Shown one piece after another: positions 6,845-12,889 of a stretch of 12,889 nucleotides of DNA. Source of the DNA: Thalassospiraceae bacterium. GTDB lineage: Bacteria; Pseudomonadota; Alphaproteobacteria; Rhodospirillales; Magnetovibrionaceae. The notes under the pieces are model-generated. The model saw nothing but the letters and a program-made list of their open reading frames with translations. It made no database searches and was not told where the DNA came from. Within the stretch, counting starts at the first letter, position 1. Every line of letters starts with the position of its first letter. The DNA lies in NCBI GenBank assembly GCA_030637205.1, contig DAOVVL010000023.1, positions 1-12,889 on the forward strand. The letters run 5' to 3'. The position numbers and the translations under genes were made by a program.

Positions 6845-7786
6845 TCATACCGCATGGTGACCAATGGCAGCCTTGACCATGTGATAGGTGATTAACAGTT
6901 CCGACAAAGCCAGCGGGTGGCTCATCGACAGGTGGTTATCGGCATCGCGGAAACGGCCAATGTTTTCGCGTAGGTGTTGGGCTTCGGGAATCAGGTTCCA
7001 CAAAAGGTCTTCGACCTCGCTGGCCCATTTATCTGAAATGTTGCCGGCAATTTCCAGAACGTCCACCGGCTTGCCGTCTTCATCGCGCGCCAGTTCCAGA
7101 CGGAATCCCTTGGCAGCCGCGCCGGCATCGAGCAGCGGCGTAAGATCGGGGTGGGGCAACGTCGGGCGTAGCGAATGGCGCACGTTTAAGTGCGCGCCGG
7201 TTTCGCTGTGGTTGGCACCGGGCGGGTTAAACGACACCACCATGTCGGCAAAGGTGCGTTGCGGCTGGATAAAAGTTTCGCTGTCTTCGCGGCGTTTTTC
7301 GAGAATTTCATGCACGCGTTCAACGGAATAACCGCGCACTTTGGTATCGCGCTGGATTTTCCATTTGGTGCGCAGGTTTTCATCGGGCTCCAGGAATATT
7401 TTAACGTCATACGCATCGCGCATGGAACGGGTCGCATAACCCAACAAGCCTTCTAAGATGACGTATTCGCGCGGCTCAACATGCTGGCACGGGCCGAACG
7501 TTCCCGAACCGTGATCGTACGAAGGCTTGAGGATCGACTGGCCTTCGCGCAACAGGCCGATGTGCTGTTCCAGAATATCAATGTGATTGGATTCGGCGTT
7601 CAGTGCGGTGATGCTACCCCTTGCGCGATCGGCGCGATTGATGCGGTGGTAATCATCGGTGCAGATGCACACAACTTTTTCAGGGCCAAGGATGGCTGCG
7701 ATGCCGTCGGCAACGGTGCTTTTGCCGGATGCGGAATCCCCGACAATGCCCAATAAAACCGGTCGCTTGATACGCTTGAACGGCAT
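6845..7786 (-). CDS. prk: Phosphoribulokinase, class II-like (cyanobacterial/plant type)
   Basis: 313 residues. It has a P-loop GDSASGKST (16-24), CTDDYHRINR (42-51) with the expected catalytic Asp, KPSYDHGSGTF (87-97), Walker B-like ILEGLLG (110-116) and KIQRDTKVRGYS. Order and spacing match class II PRKs (GDSGCGKST, CLDDYHSLDR, WKIQRDMAERGHS) rather than the short proteobacterial CbbP encoded at 11485-12459. It would phosphorylate ribulose 5-phosphate with ATP. The thioredoxin-sensitive P-loop Cys of chloroplast PRK is replaced by Ser/Ala. The C-terminal third is divergent, so another substrate (it belongs to the PRK/uridine kinase superfamily) is not excluded. First gene of the operon with tkt and fba, 253 bases after the regulator gene. 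Start at ATG 7786, with AGGGGAAAG somewhat far upstream. Confidence 0.8.
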   Translation of the reverse strand: MPFKRIKRPVLLGIVGDSASGKSTVADGIAAILGPEKVVCICTDDYHRINRADRARGSITALNAESNHIDILEQHIGLLREGQSILKPSYDHGSGTFGPCQHVEPREYVILEGLLGYATRSMRDAYDVKIFLEPDENLRTKWKIQRDTKVRGYSVERVHEILEKRREDSETFIQPQRTFADMVVSFNPPGANHSETGAHLNVRHSLRPTLPHPDLTPLLDAGAAAKGFRLELARDEDGKPVDVLEIAGNISDKWASEVEDLLWNLIPEAQHLRENIGRFRDADNHLSMSHPLALSELLITYHMVKAAIGHHAV

Positions 7787-7903
7787 GAACTAAAACTTTC
7801 CCCTGTTTACAGCTATGGCCCCTGCTGACCACCCTGGGGCGCGATTGCGGCAAAATGCCGGGGTGCGCAGGCGTTTGGGTGGGGTTTGTGCCCCCTAATA
7901 AAC

Positions 7904-7987
7904 TCCGCTAGCGGATTTGACAGAACACCCTCTAGGGGGGCGGGAGCATTTCTTATGGGTGGGGTGCGGCCCACCCCTTTGAAGGGG
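7904..7987. promoter_or_regulatory. Cluster of dyads in the region upstream of the prk-tkt-fba operon
   Basis: The 253 bases between the regulator stop and prk contain no gene but several dyads: a perfect 12-base palindrome TCCGCTAGCGGA (7904-7915); CCCTCTAGGGG (7928-7938), resembling the dyad at 2030-2042; a 7-bp stem GGGTGGG/CCCACCC (7957-7963 with 7970-7976); and CCCCTT/AAGGGG (7974-7987). None has a T-tract, so they are not clear terminators. The palindrome lies between weak promoter-like hexamers on the minus strand. Operator or leader structures are possible. Confidence 0.35.
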
Positions 7988-8039
7988 TCGCAAAAATCGC
8001 AAACCTTCGCCCTTAGAGCGTTGTTATATTGGAATTATT

Positions 8040-8864
8040 TCAGGCGACCCCACTGGTGTTGAGATAACACGCCACGGCCTGTGCACGATTTTTTACATCC
8101 AGCTTGCCGTAAAGGTTTTTCAGATGAAATTTCACGGTATTGAGCGATATGGAAAGGTCGCCTGCGATCTGGCGGTTGGTGCGCCCGCGCGACAATGATG
8201 CCAGCAATTCCTGTTCACGCGCGGTGAGGCCGGAAAACGGGTCCGAACCGGAACGGCTCATGTCCATAAACGGAAATACCATGCGCCCTTCCGATACCGC
8301 CTGAACGGTATCGAGTAAAACCGTCGGCTGGTCGCTTTTGGAACAGAATCCGGCGCCACCCAAACGCATCACCTGACGCGGAATATCGGGCGCACCGTTG
8401 CCGGTAAAGACGATCAGGCGCGGCGCATCTTTGTCTTTTTGCAGGGACTGCAACACACCCTGGCCGTTCAAATACGGCATGTTCCAGCCAATAATGCCGA
8501 CTTCAAACTGCAGGCGTTCCACGGCTTCCAAAAAGCGTTCCCCGTCAGCTGCGGTGGCAACCAGATTAAAGCGATCATCGCGATCAAATATCTGGACCAG
8601 CCCGCCCAGGATCAACGGCGACTTGTCGGCAATGACCACATCAATGGTGGATTTGGCTTGAGGGGGCGTGGTTGGCAAAGGATCAGGTTCCTCAACAGTT
8701 GCGAAATTGCGCTCAGCGTGTCGCCAAAGGTCTGGCGACAGCGGATCTGGATCACGGGCGGGAGGTCCTGCTTCGTCCCACCCGGCGTGTGTTTTGAGGG
8801 GCTTAAACGAATTTGCGCACCCCCAAACGGGTAGGATTTCACTGATATACCCCCTCACGCGCAA
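8040..8864 (-). CDS. NarL/LuxR-type regulator with a receiver lacking the phospho-acceptor Asp
   Basis: Residue numbers are from TTG 8864 (274 residues); GTG 8858 is an alternative start, and the Pro-rich first 70 residues look like a linker or an over-extension. Residues about 74-195 form a receiver domain and 213-264 a LuxR-type helix-turn-helix (LTAREQELLASLSRG, TNRQIAGDLSISLNTVKFHL). In the receiver, T154 and K176 are kept, but the motif normally reading LLDLNMPxxNG reads IIGWNMPYLNG, with Gly126 where Asp should be, and the acidic pair is DK instead of DD. It is therefore probably not switched by normal phosphorylation. It is encoded between the Calvin operon (same strand, 253 bases apart) and the divergent fccAB genes, so it may control either; no target is proven. 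Confidence 0.85.
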   Translation of the reverse strand: MRVRGYISEILPVWGCANSFKPLKTHAGWDEAGPPARDPDPLSPDLWRHAERNFATVEEPDPLPTTPPQAKSTIDVVIADKSPLILGGLVQIFDRDDRFNLVATAADGERFLEAVERLQFEVGIIGWNMPYLNGQGVLQSLQKDKDAPRLIVFTGNGAPDIPRQVMRLGGAGFCSKSDQPTVLLDTVQAVSEGRMVFPFMDMSRSGSDPFSGLTAREQELLASLSRGRTNRQIAGDLSISLNTVKFHLKNLYGKLDVKNRAQAVACYLNTSGVA

Positions 8865-9068
8865 AAATGCAAAGCCTCAATGCAACGGTGTGCGTCGGGG
8901 TTCGCCGGGCGCGAATGGACCTTGCGGCGCTTCTACACCTACCCTTTTGACATTTTTATGTATTGCGAACTTTGGGTGTGTTTTATGGCGCATACACACA
9001 TACGGTATATGTTATTGAAAACTAATAGATATTTGCACTGTTTACCCTGACCCTATCGCTGCAAAAGG

Positions 9069-9107
9069 TTGTTATTTTCTACAGCATATTTAGTGTGGTA
9101 ATAACAA
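9069..9107 (+). promoter_or_regulatory. Candidate fccAB promoter region with an inverted repeat
   Basis: TTGTTATT (9069-9076) and AATAACAA (9100-9107) form a perfect 8-bp inverted repeat 23 bases apart. The right arm overlaps an extended -10-like element (TGG followed by TAATAA, about 9096-9104). The nearest possible -35 is weak. This would place transcription start near 9111 and a leader of about 50 bases before fccA. The remainder of 8865-9068 is A/T-rich and holds no gene I can support. Confidence 0.35.
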
Positions 9108-9163
9108 TATGGATGGCGAGTTCAAACAGAACAGCCCTAAGGGAGGGACTAAGGAGAATGACA

Positions 9164-9469
9164 ATGAATGTGAAACTGGGAATAGCAGCAGCGGTGAGCG
9201 CCGTGTTTATAAGTGCTCAGGCATCAACCGCATTTGCTGAAAACCTGAATGCCGATCTGTTGGTTTCCAACTGTGTGGTTTGTCACGGTGACGATGGCAT
9301 AAGCGTAGGTTCGACGCCTTCCATCGACGGTATCGCCAAGGACAGACTTGTTGCCATGCTCCAGAGTTTCAAGGATGGCAGCCGCAGCGGAACCATTATG
9401 ACACGCATCGCCCCCGGCTACAGCGATGCCCAACTCGAAGTAATCGCTGGCGCGTTGGCCGGAAATTAA
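9164..9469 (+). CDS. fccA: Flavocytochrome c sulfide dehydrogenase, monohaem cytochrome subunit
   Basis: 101 residues from ATG 9164, chosen because AAGGAG lies seven bases before it; an ATG two codons earlier is too close to that Shine-Dalgarno. A Sec signal peptide covers about residues 1-25 (cleavage after STAFA). The mature part has one haem c site, CVVCH (37-41), and a probable distal ligand M79 in TIMTRIAPGYSD, as in small FccA/SoxE-type class I cytochromes. It takes electrons from the flavin subunit during periplasmic sulfide oxidation and passes them to the respiratory chain. A monohaem form resembles that of green sulfur bacteria; Allochromatium FccA has two haems. fccB follows after 12 bases. 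Confidence 0.9.
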   Translation: MNVKLGIAAAVSAVFISAQASTAFAENLNADLLVSNCVVCHGDDGISVGSTPSIDGIAKDRLVAMLQSFKDGSRSGTIMTRIAPGYSDAQLEVIAGALAGN

Positions 9470-9481
9470 GGGGAGGATGCA

Positions 9482-10759
9482 ATGACTATAAAAACAACTC
9501 GTCGTGAATTTATGAAAGTTGCCGGTGCCGCGGGTGCGGTAACGGCGTTTGCGGTTACCGGCTGTGCCAGTGGCCCATCCGGATCAGGTCCGCGTGTCGT
9601 CGTCGTTGGCGGCGGTTTTGGCGGTGCAACCGCAGCACGTTATGTGAAAAAGTTCGGTCCCGACTTTCGCGTTACCATGATCGAACCCAAATCAAGTTAC
9701 GTCACCTGCCCGTTCTCCAATGCATACCTCGGCGGCATCGTCGATCTTGCAACGATTACCCACAACTATAGTGGCATCAGCGCCATGGGTGTGGATGTCA
9801 GGCAAGATACGGTTATGAGCCTGGATGCAGAAGCCCAAACGGTTACTCTTTGGTCGGGTGCCGTGATTGAATACGACCGCCTGATCGTTTCACCGGGTAT
9901 CGATTTCAAGTGGACCATACCGGGTTATGATGAGACGTCCAGCGAGCTGGCACCGCATGCGTGGCAAGCGGGTGGCCAGACGGTCACACTGAGAAAGCAG
10001 CTTGAAGAAATGGACGACGGCGGTACCGTTATTATTGCACCGCCGGGCAATCCGTTCCGCTGCCCACCGGGACCGTACGAACGTGCATCAATGATCGCGC
10101 ATTATCTTAAAACCAACAAACCTAAATCCAAGGTTTTGATTCTTGACCGCAAGGACAAGTTTTCAAAACAAGGTGCGTTCATGGAAGGTTGGAAAAAGAA
10201 CTATGCCGATTACATCGAATGGGTCCCGGCAACAGAAGTCGGCACCATCACCAACATTGATGTAAATACCAAAACGCTGGCAACCGAAATGGACACCCAC
10301 AAGGCCGACGTTCTGAACTTCATCCCCAACCAGAAAGCCGGTGCGATTGCACACAAGATGGGCTTGACGGATGGCGACTGGTGCCCGGTGGATCTGTTGA
10401 CGTTTGAATCGAAAGTTATCCCCGGTGTTCATGTCATCGGTGATGCTGCCGTGGTTACCGGTATGCCTAAATCTGGCAATGCTGCGAACTCGGAAGCCAA
10501 GATTTGTGCTTCAGCGGTGGTTCAGTTGCTTTCGGGTGCAACCGAAGTGGCATCCGCCATATCATCGAATACATGTTATTCGCTGGTAACGCCGGATTAC
10601 GGCATTTCGGTTACCGCCGTTTGGCAAGGCACAGCCGAGAAATATGCCAAAACCTCTGGTGGGGTCAGCCCCGCCGACCAGTCCGATGGTTTTAGGGCAA
10701 ACGAAGCCAAGTACGCACACGGCTGGTATGCCAACATTACGGCTGATGTGTTCGGTTAA
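9482..10759 (+). CDS. fccB: Flavocytochrome c sulfide dehydrogenase, FAD subunit
   Basis: 425 residues. FccB oxidises sulfide to sulfur or polysulfide in the periplasm and reduces its cytochrome subunit. The N-terminus carries a Tat signal (TRREFMKVAG, 5-14). The FAD-binding motif is RVVVVGGGFGGATAARYV (38-55). TCPFSN (75-80) holds C76, the counterpart of the Cys that binds FAD covalently in Allochromatium FccB. C194 (FRCPPGPYERAS) and C301 (WCPVD) match the redox-active disulfide, and VIGDA (318-322) is the second FAD contact. All catalytic landmarks are present. The signal region contains VTGC (25-28), a possible lipobox, so the protein may be lipid-anchored. Start ATG 9482 follows GGGGAGG. 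SoxF is the same family. A strong terminator follows. Confidence 0.95.
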   Translation: MTIKTTRREFMKVAGAAGAVTAFAVTGCASGPSGSGPRVVVVGGGFGGATAARYVKKFGPDFRVTMIEPKSSYVTCPFSNAYLGGIVDLATITHNYSGISAMGVDVRQDTVMSLDAEAQTVTLWSGAVIEYDRLIVSPGIDFKWTIPGYDETSSELAPHAWQAGGQTVTLRKQLEEMDDGGTVIIAPPGNPFRCPPGPYERASMIAHYLKTNKPKSKVLILDRKDKFSKQGAFMEGWKKNYADYIEWVPATEVGTITNIDVNTKTLATEMDTHKADVLNFIPNQKAGAIAHKMGLTDGDWCPVDLLTFESKVIPGVHVIGDAAVVTGMPKSGNAANSEAKICASAVVQLLSGATEVASAISSNTCYSLVTPDYGISVTAVWQGTAEKYAKTSGGVSPADQSDGFRANEAKYAHGWYANITADVFG

Positions 10760-10795
10760 CGCTTAAACTTTTACTTAAACTACAATAACACTTAT

Positions 10796-10823
10796 GGGGG
10801 TCGCTTCGGCGGCCCCCGTTTTT
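10796..10823 (+). terminator. Intrinsic terminator of fccAB
   Basis: A 9-bp stem (10796-10804 with 10809-10817, one T-G pair) is closed by the stable loop TTCG and followed by GTTTTT. It lies 36 bases after the fccB stop codon. Confidence 0.9.
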
Positions 10824-10917
10824 GCTTCCCTGCCCGCCCGATTTTCAGAAACTTGCAATTTCTGGGCGCATGGAACAGGCTGTAGAAAATCATTTTAGCT
10901 ATAAGCAGGAGACTAAA

Positions 10918-11109
10918 TTGATACGTTTAATCCTCGCCATCGTGCTGCCGTGGTTACAGTTTTTCACCATTGGCAAACCTATTTCCGGAATCATATGCCT
11001 GATCTTGCAGCTAACCTTGATCGGCTGGATTCCCGCCGCCATCTGGTCTGTGTATTCGTTAAGCCAGTACAAGACCGACAAAAAAATCAAAGCCGCCACC
11101 GGCAACTGA
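10918..11109 (+). CDS. YqaE/Pmp3-family small membrane protein
   Basis: I start it at TTG 10918, which has AGCAGGAG six bases upstream, giving 63 residues. The longer frames (ATG 10870 or from 10822) lack a Shine-Dalgarno, and the longest overlaps the fccB terminator. The product starts MIRLILAIVLPWLQFF and has two hydrophobic segments (about 2-16 and 23-46), with LIGWIPAAIWSVYSLSQYKTDKK in the second and after it. This matches the YqaE/Pmp3 (UPF0057) pattern, in which GWIP follows the second-helix start. Such proteolipids sit in the inner membrane and are linked to stress and membrane potential; the exact role is unknown. A second small membrane gene follows after 16 bases. Confidence 0.8.
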   Translation: MIRLILAIVLPWLQFFTIGKPISGIICLILQLTLIGWIPAAIWSVYSLSQYKTDKKIKAATGN

Positions 11110-11125
11110 ACTGACGGAGTCCTCA

Positions 11126-11398
11126 ATGGCCAAGTTTGCGCTTTCCAATTACCGGGTGCCTGTACTGAAACTGATCGTGGTCTCGCTTTTGATCGGCATG
11201 GTGCTGGCGTTTTTTGATGCCAAGCCCGAAGAACTGCTGGCCAGCCTCGGCGAAACCGTGCAATCCAATTTCAGGGTATTGGTGTCAATGGTGGAATGGA
11301 TGGTGCCCTATATTCTGTTGGGCGCGGTGGTGGTCATTCCCATCTGGGTTATCATATTGGTGTGGCGAATGGTGCGCGACAAAACTTCGCGCGACTGA
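11126..11398 (+). CDS. Small two-helix membrane protein, DUF6460-like
   Basis: 90 residues from ATG 11126, with GACGGAG as Shine-Dalgarno. Two hydrophobic segments (about 13-30 and 62-82) are separated by an amphipathic stretch, and the protein ends in a charged tail RMVRDKTSRD. The motif EWMVPYILLGAVVVIPIWVI recalls small alphaproteobacterial proteins grouped as DUF6460; I am only fairly sure of that family, and no function is known. It lies 16 bases after the YqaE-like gene, so both probably share one transcript ending at the convergent terminator downstream. Confidence 0.7.
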   Translation: MAKFALSNYRVPVLKLIVVSLLIGMVLAFFDAKPEELLASLGETVQSNFRVLVSMVEWMVPYILLGAVVVIPIWVIILVWRMVRDKTSRD

Positions 11399-11428
11399 GC
11401 TGCCCCTTCAGTTCATTAAACCGCACAC

Positions 11429-11464
11429 AAAAAAAGCCGCGACAGGTTTCCCCGTCGCGGCTTT
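11429..11464. terminator. Bidirectional intrinsic terminator between convergent genes
   Basis: A perfect 11-bp stem, AAAGCCGCGAC (11433-11443) and its complement (11454-11464), encloses a ten-base loop. On the minus strand it continues in seven T and lies 21 bases past the cbbP stop. On the plus strand the tail is the weaker TTTGTT. Confidence 0.9.
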
Positions 11465-11484
11465 GTTATGGCTCGGCTTAAAAG

Positions 11485-12459
11485 TCAGCGTTTCTTCTTG
11501 GCGGTTTTCTTTTTTGCAGCCCTCTTTTTCGCGGACTTGGTAGCGGCTTTGGTTATTGTTTTTCTTGTTTTTCTGGTTTCTCTTGTCCCACTGATCATCT
11601 TCTGAAAGATCGGTGTCAAAATCAATTCAATGGCAAAGCCCATTTTTGCGCCCGGAACCACAATGGTGTTTCTGCGCGACATGAACGAATTCTGGATCAT
11701 CTGCAAAAGGAACGGGAAGTCCACGCCACCGGGAATTTCTTCCGGCTTTCTGAAACGAATGACCACGACGCTTTCATCAGGGCTGGGAATATCGCGCGCG
11801 ATAATCGGATCGGACGTATCGACCACCGCAACGCGCTGGAAGTTGATGTCGGAATATTTGAATTGCGGCACGATGTAGTGAACGTAATCGTGCATGCGGC
11901 GCAAGATGGTATCCATCACGGCTTCTTCGCTATAGCCGCGCGCGCTGGTATCGCGATGGATTTTCTGAATCCATTCCAGGTTAATCACCGGTACAACACC
12001 AATGTTCAAATCGGCGAATTTCGGCATGTTGACTACATCGTTGACGACCGCGCCGTGCAAACCTTCATAAAACAAAAGGTCTGTGCCTTTGGGGATGTCT
12101 TCCCACGGTGTAAATTCACCGGGCTTCAGGCCTTTGTACGGGGCCGCTTCTTCGTCGCTGTGAAGATAAAGGCGGCGCTTGCCCGAACCGGTTTTGCCAT
12201 AAGACTTGAACAGTTCTTCGAGTTTACCAAATTCGTTGGCCTTGGGTCCGAAGTGGGAGAAGTTCGCATTGCCTGCGGCTTCAGCCGTTAACACGGCGCG
12301 CTTCATTTCGGCACGGTTGAAACGGTGGAAGCTGTCGCCTTCGATCACGGCCGGCGTGATGTGTTCGCGACGGAAAATGTGTTCGAACGCTTCTTTAACC
12401 GAACTGGTTCCGGCGCCGGATGATCCGGTAACGGCAATGATGGGATGCTTTTTGGACAC
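11485..12459 (-). CDS. cbbP: Phosphoribulokinase, class I (proteobacterial CbbP) with Lys-rich C-terminal tail
   Basis: 324 residues from GTG 12459, chosen because AAGGA lies nine bases upstream and because the protein then starts (M)SKKHPIIAVTGSSGAG like other CbbP proteins, putting the catalytic Asp at 42 (IEGDSFHRFNRAEMK), the known position in Rhodobacter. A TTG at 12483 would add eight residues. Other landmarks: SHFGPKANE, FYEGLHGAVVN (E132), INLEWIQKIHRDTSARGYS, DINFQRV, VVIRFR and SIVVPG-like NTIVVPGAKM. It phosphorylates ribulose 5-phosphate to ribulose 1,5-bisphosphate and is often activated by NADH. The normal end (ELILTPIFQKMI, about residue 290) is followed by some 33 extra residues with 17 Lys/Arg and one acidic residue, unlike typical CbbP. 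It is transcribed apart from the other Calvin genes, downstream of tRNA-His. Confidence 0.95.
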   Translation of the reverse strand: MSKKHPIIAVTGSSGAGTSSVKEAFEHIFRREHITPAVIEGDSFHRFNRAEMKRAVLTAEAAGNANFSHFGPKANEFGKLEELFKSYGKTGSGKRRLYLHSDEEAAPYKGLKPGEFTPWEDIPKGTDLLFYEGLHGAVVNDVVNMPKFADLNIGVVPVINLEWIQKIHRDTSARGYSEEAVMDTILRRMHDYVHYIVPQFKYSDINFQRVAVVDTSDPIIARDIPSPDESVVVIRFRKPEEIPGGVDFPFLLQMIQNSFMSRRNTIVVPGAKMGFAIELILTPIFQKMISGTRETRKTRKTITKAATKSAKKRAAKKKTAKKKR

Positions 12460-12483
12460 GACTTCAATTCCTTCCCTGTTCAA

Positions 12484-12528
12484 GGCCCCTTATTCATGGC
12501 CTGGGGGCCGTTCGTTATTATATTACCA
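12484..12528 (-). promoter_or_regulatory. Candidate cbbP promoter and leader hairpin
   Basis: On the minus strand TATAAT lies at 12522-12517, overlapping TAATAT that follows TGG (12528-12526), an extended -10 arrangement; no good -35 is visible. Transcription would start near 12510. The leader then opens at once with a 6-bp hairpin, GGCCCC (12509-12504) and GGGGCC (12489-12484), before the Shine-Dalgarno. Confidence 0.45.
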
Positions 12529-12618
12529 TCCGAACTAACCGGAGCGGGCCATCTGGGGGAGGTCTCTGGCCGAGTAAGTGCCGCTTGACCGTTTCCGGCA
12601 ACCGGGGCTTTGAAAAAA

Positions 12619-12696
12619 TGGGGTGGCTGAGGGGATTTGAACCCCCGGCCTCCGCAGTCACAGTGCGGCGCTCTAACCAACTGAGCTACAGCCACC
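12619..12696 (-). tRNA. trnH: tRNA-His (anticodon GTG)
   Basis: The cloverleaf reads on the minus strand with acceptor stem GTGGCTG/CAGCCAC. The anticodon arm is CCGCA-CTGTGAC-TGCGG, so bases 34-36 are GTG. The T arm reads GGGGGTTCAAATCCCC. An extra 5' G (12696) pairs with C73 (12622), the histidine identity pair, and CCA is encoded (12621-12619), followed by six T. Confidence 0.97.
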
Positions 12697-12735
12697 ATAT
12701 TGGGTGGGGTCTGATCCCCAAAACAAGTCGCCAAT

Positions 12736-12764
12736 TAACTAGAGCCATCGCCCCCAGCCGTCAA
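12736..12764 (-). promoter_or_regulatory. Candidate tRNA-His promoter
   Basis: TTGACG (12764-12759) and TAGTTA (12741-12736) on the minus strand are 17 bases apart, placing transcription start about 33 bases before the tRNA. An A/T-rich dyad (12779-12794) just upstream could act as an UP element. I see no gene in 12765-12889. Confidence 0.5.
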
Positions 12765-12889
12765 GGGGCCGTGGGGCCATATATTCAAATATATATGCAT
12801 TTTCTGGAATACTTCCAAAGGCCCGCATACCCCTTATTTCGACTCTCCTCGGCTTCTCGCTTTGCTTACAACTTTTATAGTGATAAACC

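Noticed and set aside
7957..7987. Rho-independent terminator of the regulator gene
   Set aside because: The stems are G+C-rich, but no T-tract follows on the minus strand.
9095..9163. Longer N-terminus for FccA
   Set aside because: The extra 23 residues precede the Shine-Dalgarno AAGGAG and would bury the signal peptide.
12619..12696. Integration site of a mobile element at the tRNA
   Set aside because: No integrase gene and no duplicated tRNA 3' end are visible in the window.

Overview
The window looks like a chromosomal segment of a sulfur-oxidising, CO2-fixing alphaproteobacterium, probably of the Rhodospirillales or a neighbouring group. This rests on three things seen together: a Calvin-Benson-Bassham (CBB) operon with a proteobacterial-type aldolase, transketolase and phosphoribulokinase; a flavocytochrome c sulfide dehydrogenase pair (fccAB); and a tRNA-His that keeps the ordinary G-1:C73 pair. 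Genus and species cannot be fixed from the sequence. No RuBisCO, CbbR or FBPase gene lies inside the window.

Layout. 1-453 (-): start of a CPA2-type cation:proton antiporter that runs off the left edge. 825-1322 (+): periplasmic dihaem cytochrome c with its own promoter and terminator. 1680-1973 (-): small Cys-rich protein of unknown function. 2164-3495 (+): a 36-residue membrane peptide, then a receiver/HD-GYP protein (probable c-di-GMP phosphodiesterase). Between 567 and 3687 lie three related copies of a modular dispersed repeat carrying an intrinsic terminator for the minus strand. 3718-7786 (-): operon prk (class II-like), tkt, fba. 8040-8864 (-): NarL/LuxR-type regulator whose receiver lacks the phospho-acceptor Asp. 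9164-10759 (+): fccA-fccB, divergent from the regulator and closed by a strong terminator. 10918-11398 (+): two small membrane proteins (YqaE/Pmp3-like and a DUF6460-like protein). A convergent terminator at 11429-11464 follows. 11485-12459 (-): a second phosphoribulokinase, the classic proteobacterial CbbP, with an unusual Lys-rich C-terminal tail. 12619-12696 (-): tRNA-His.

How the genes fit together (inference). FccAB oxidises sulfide in the periplasm and feeds electrons to cytochrome c. The Calvin genes on both sides use the resulting energy and reductant, with PRK making ribulose 1,5-bisphosphate while aldolase and transketolase regenerate pentose phosphates. The atypical regulator between the two blocks is the natural candidate for linking them. 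The left third (antiporter, dihaem cytochrome, HD-GYP protein) is functionally unrelated and more mosaic.
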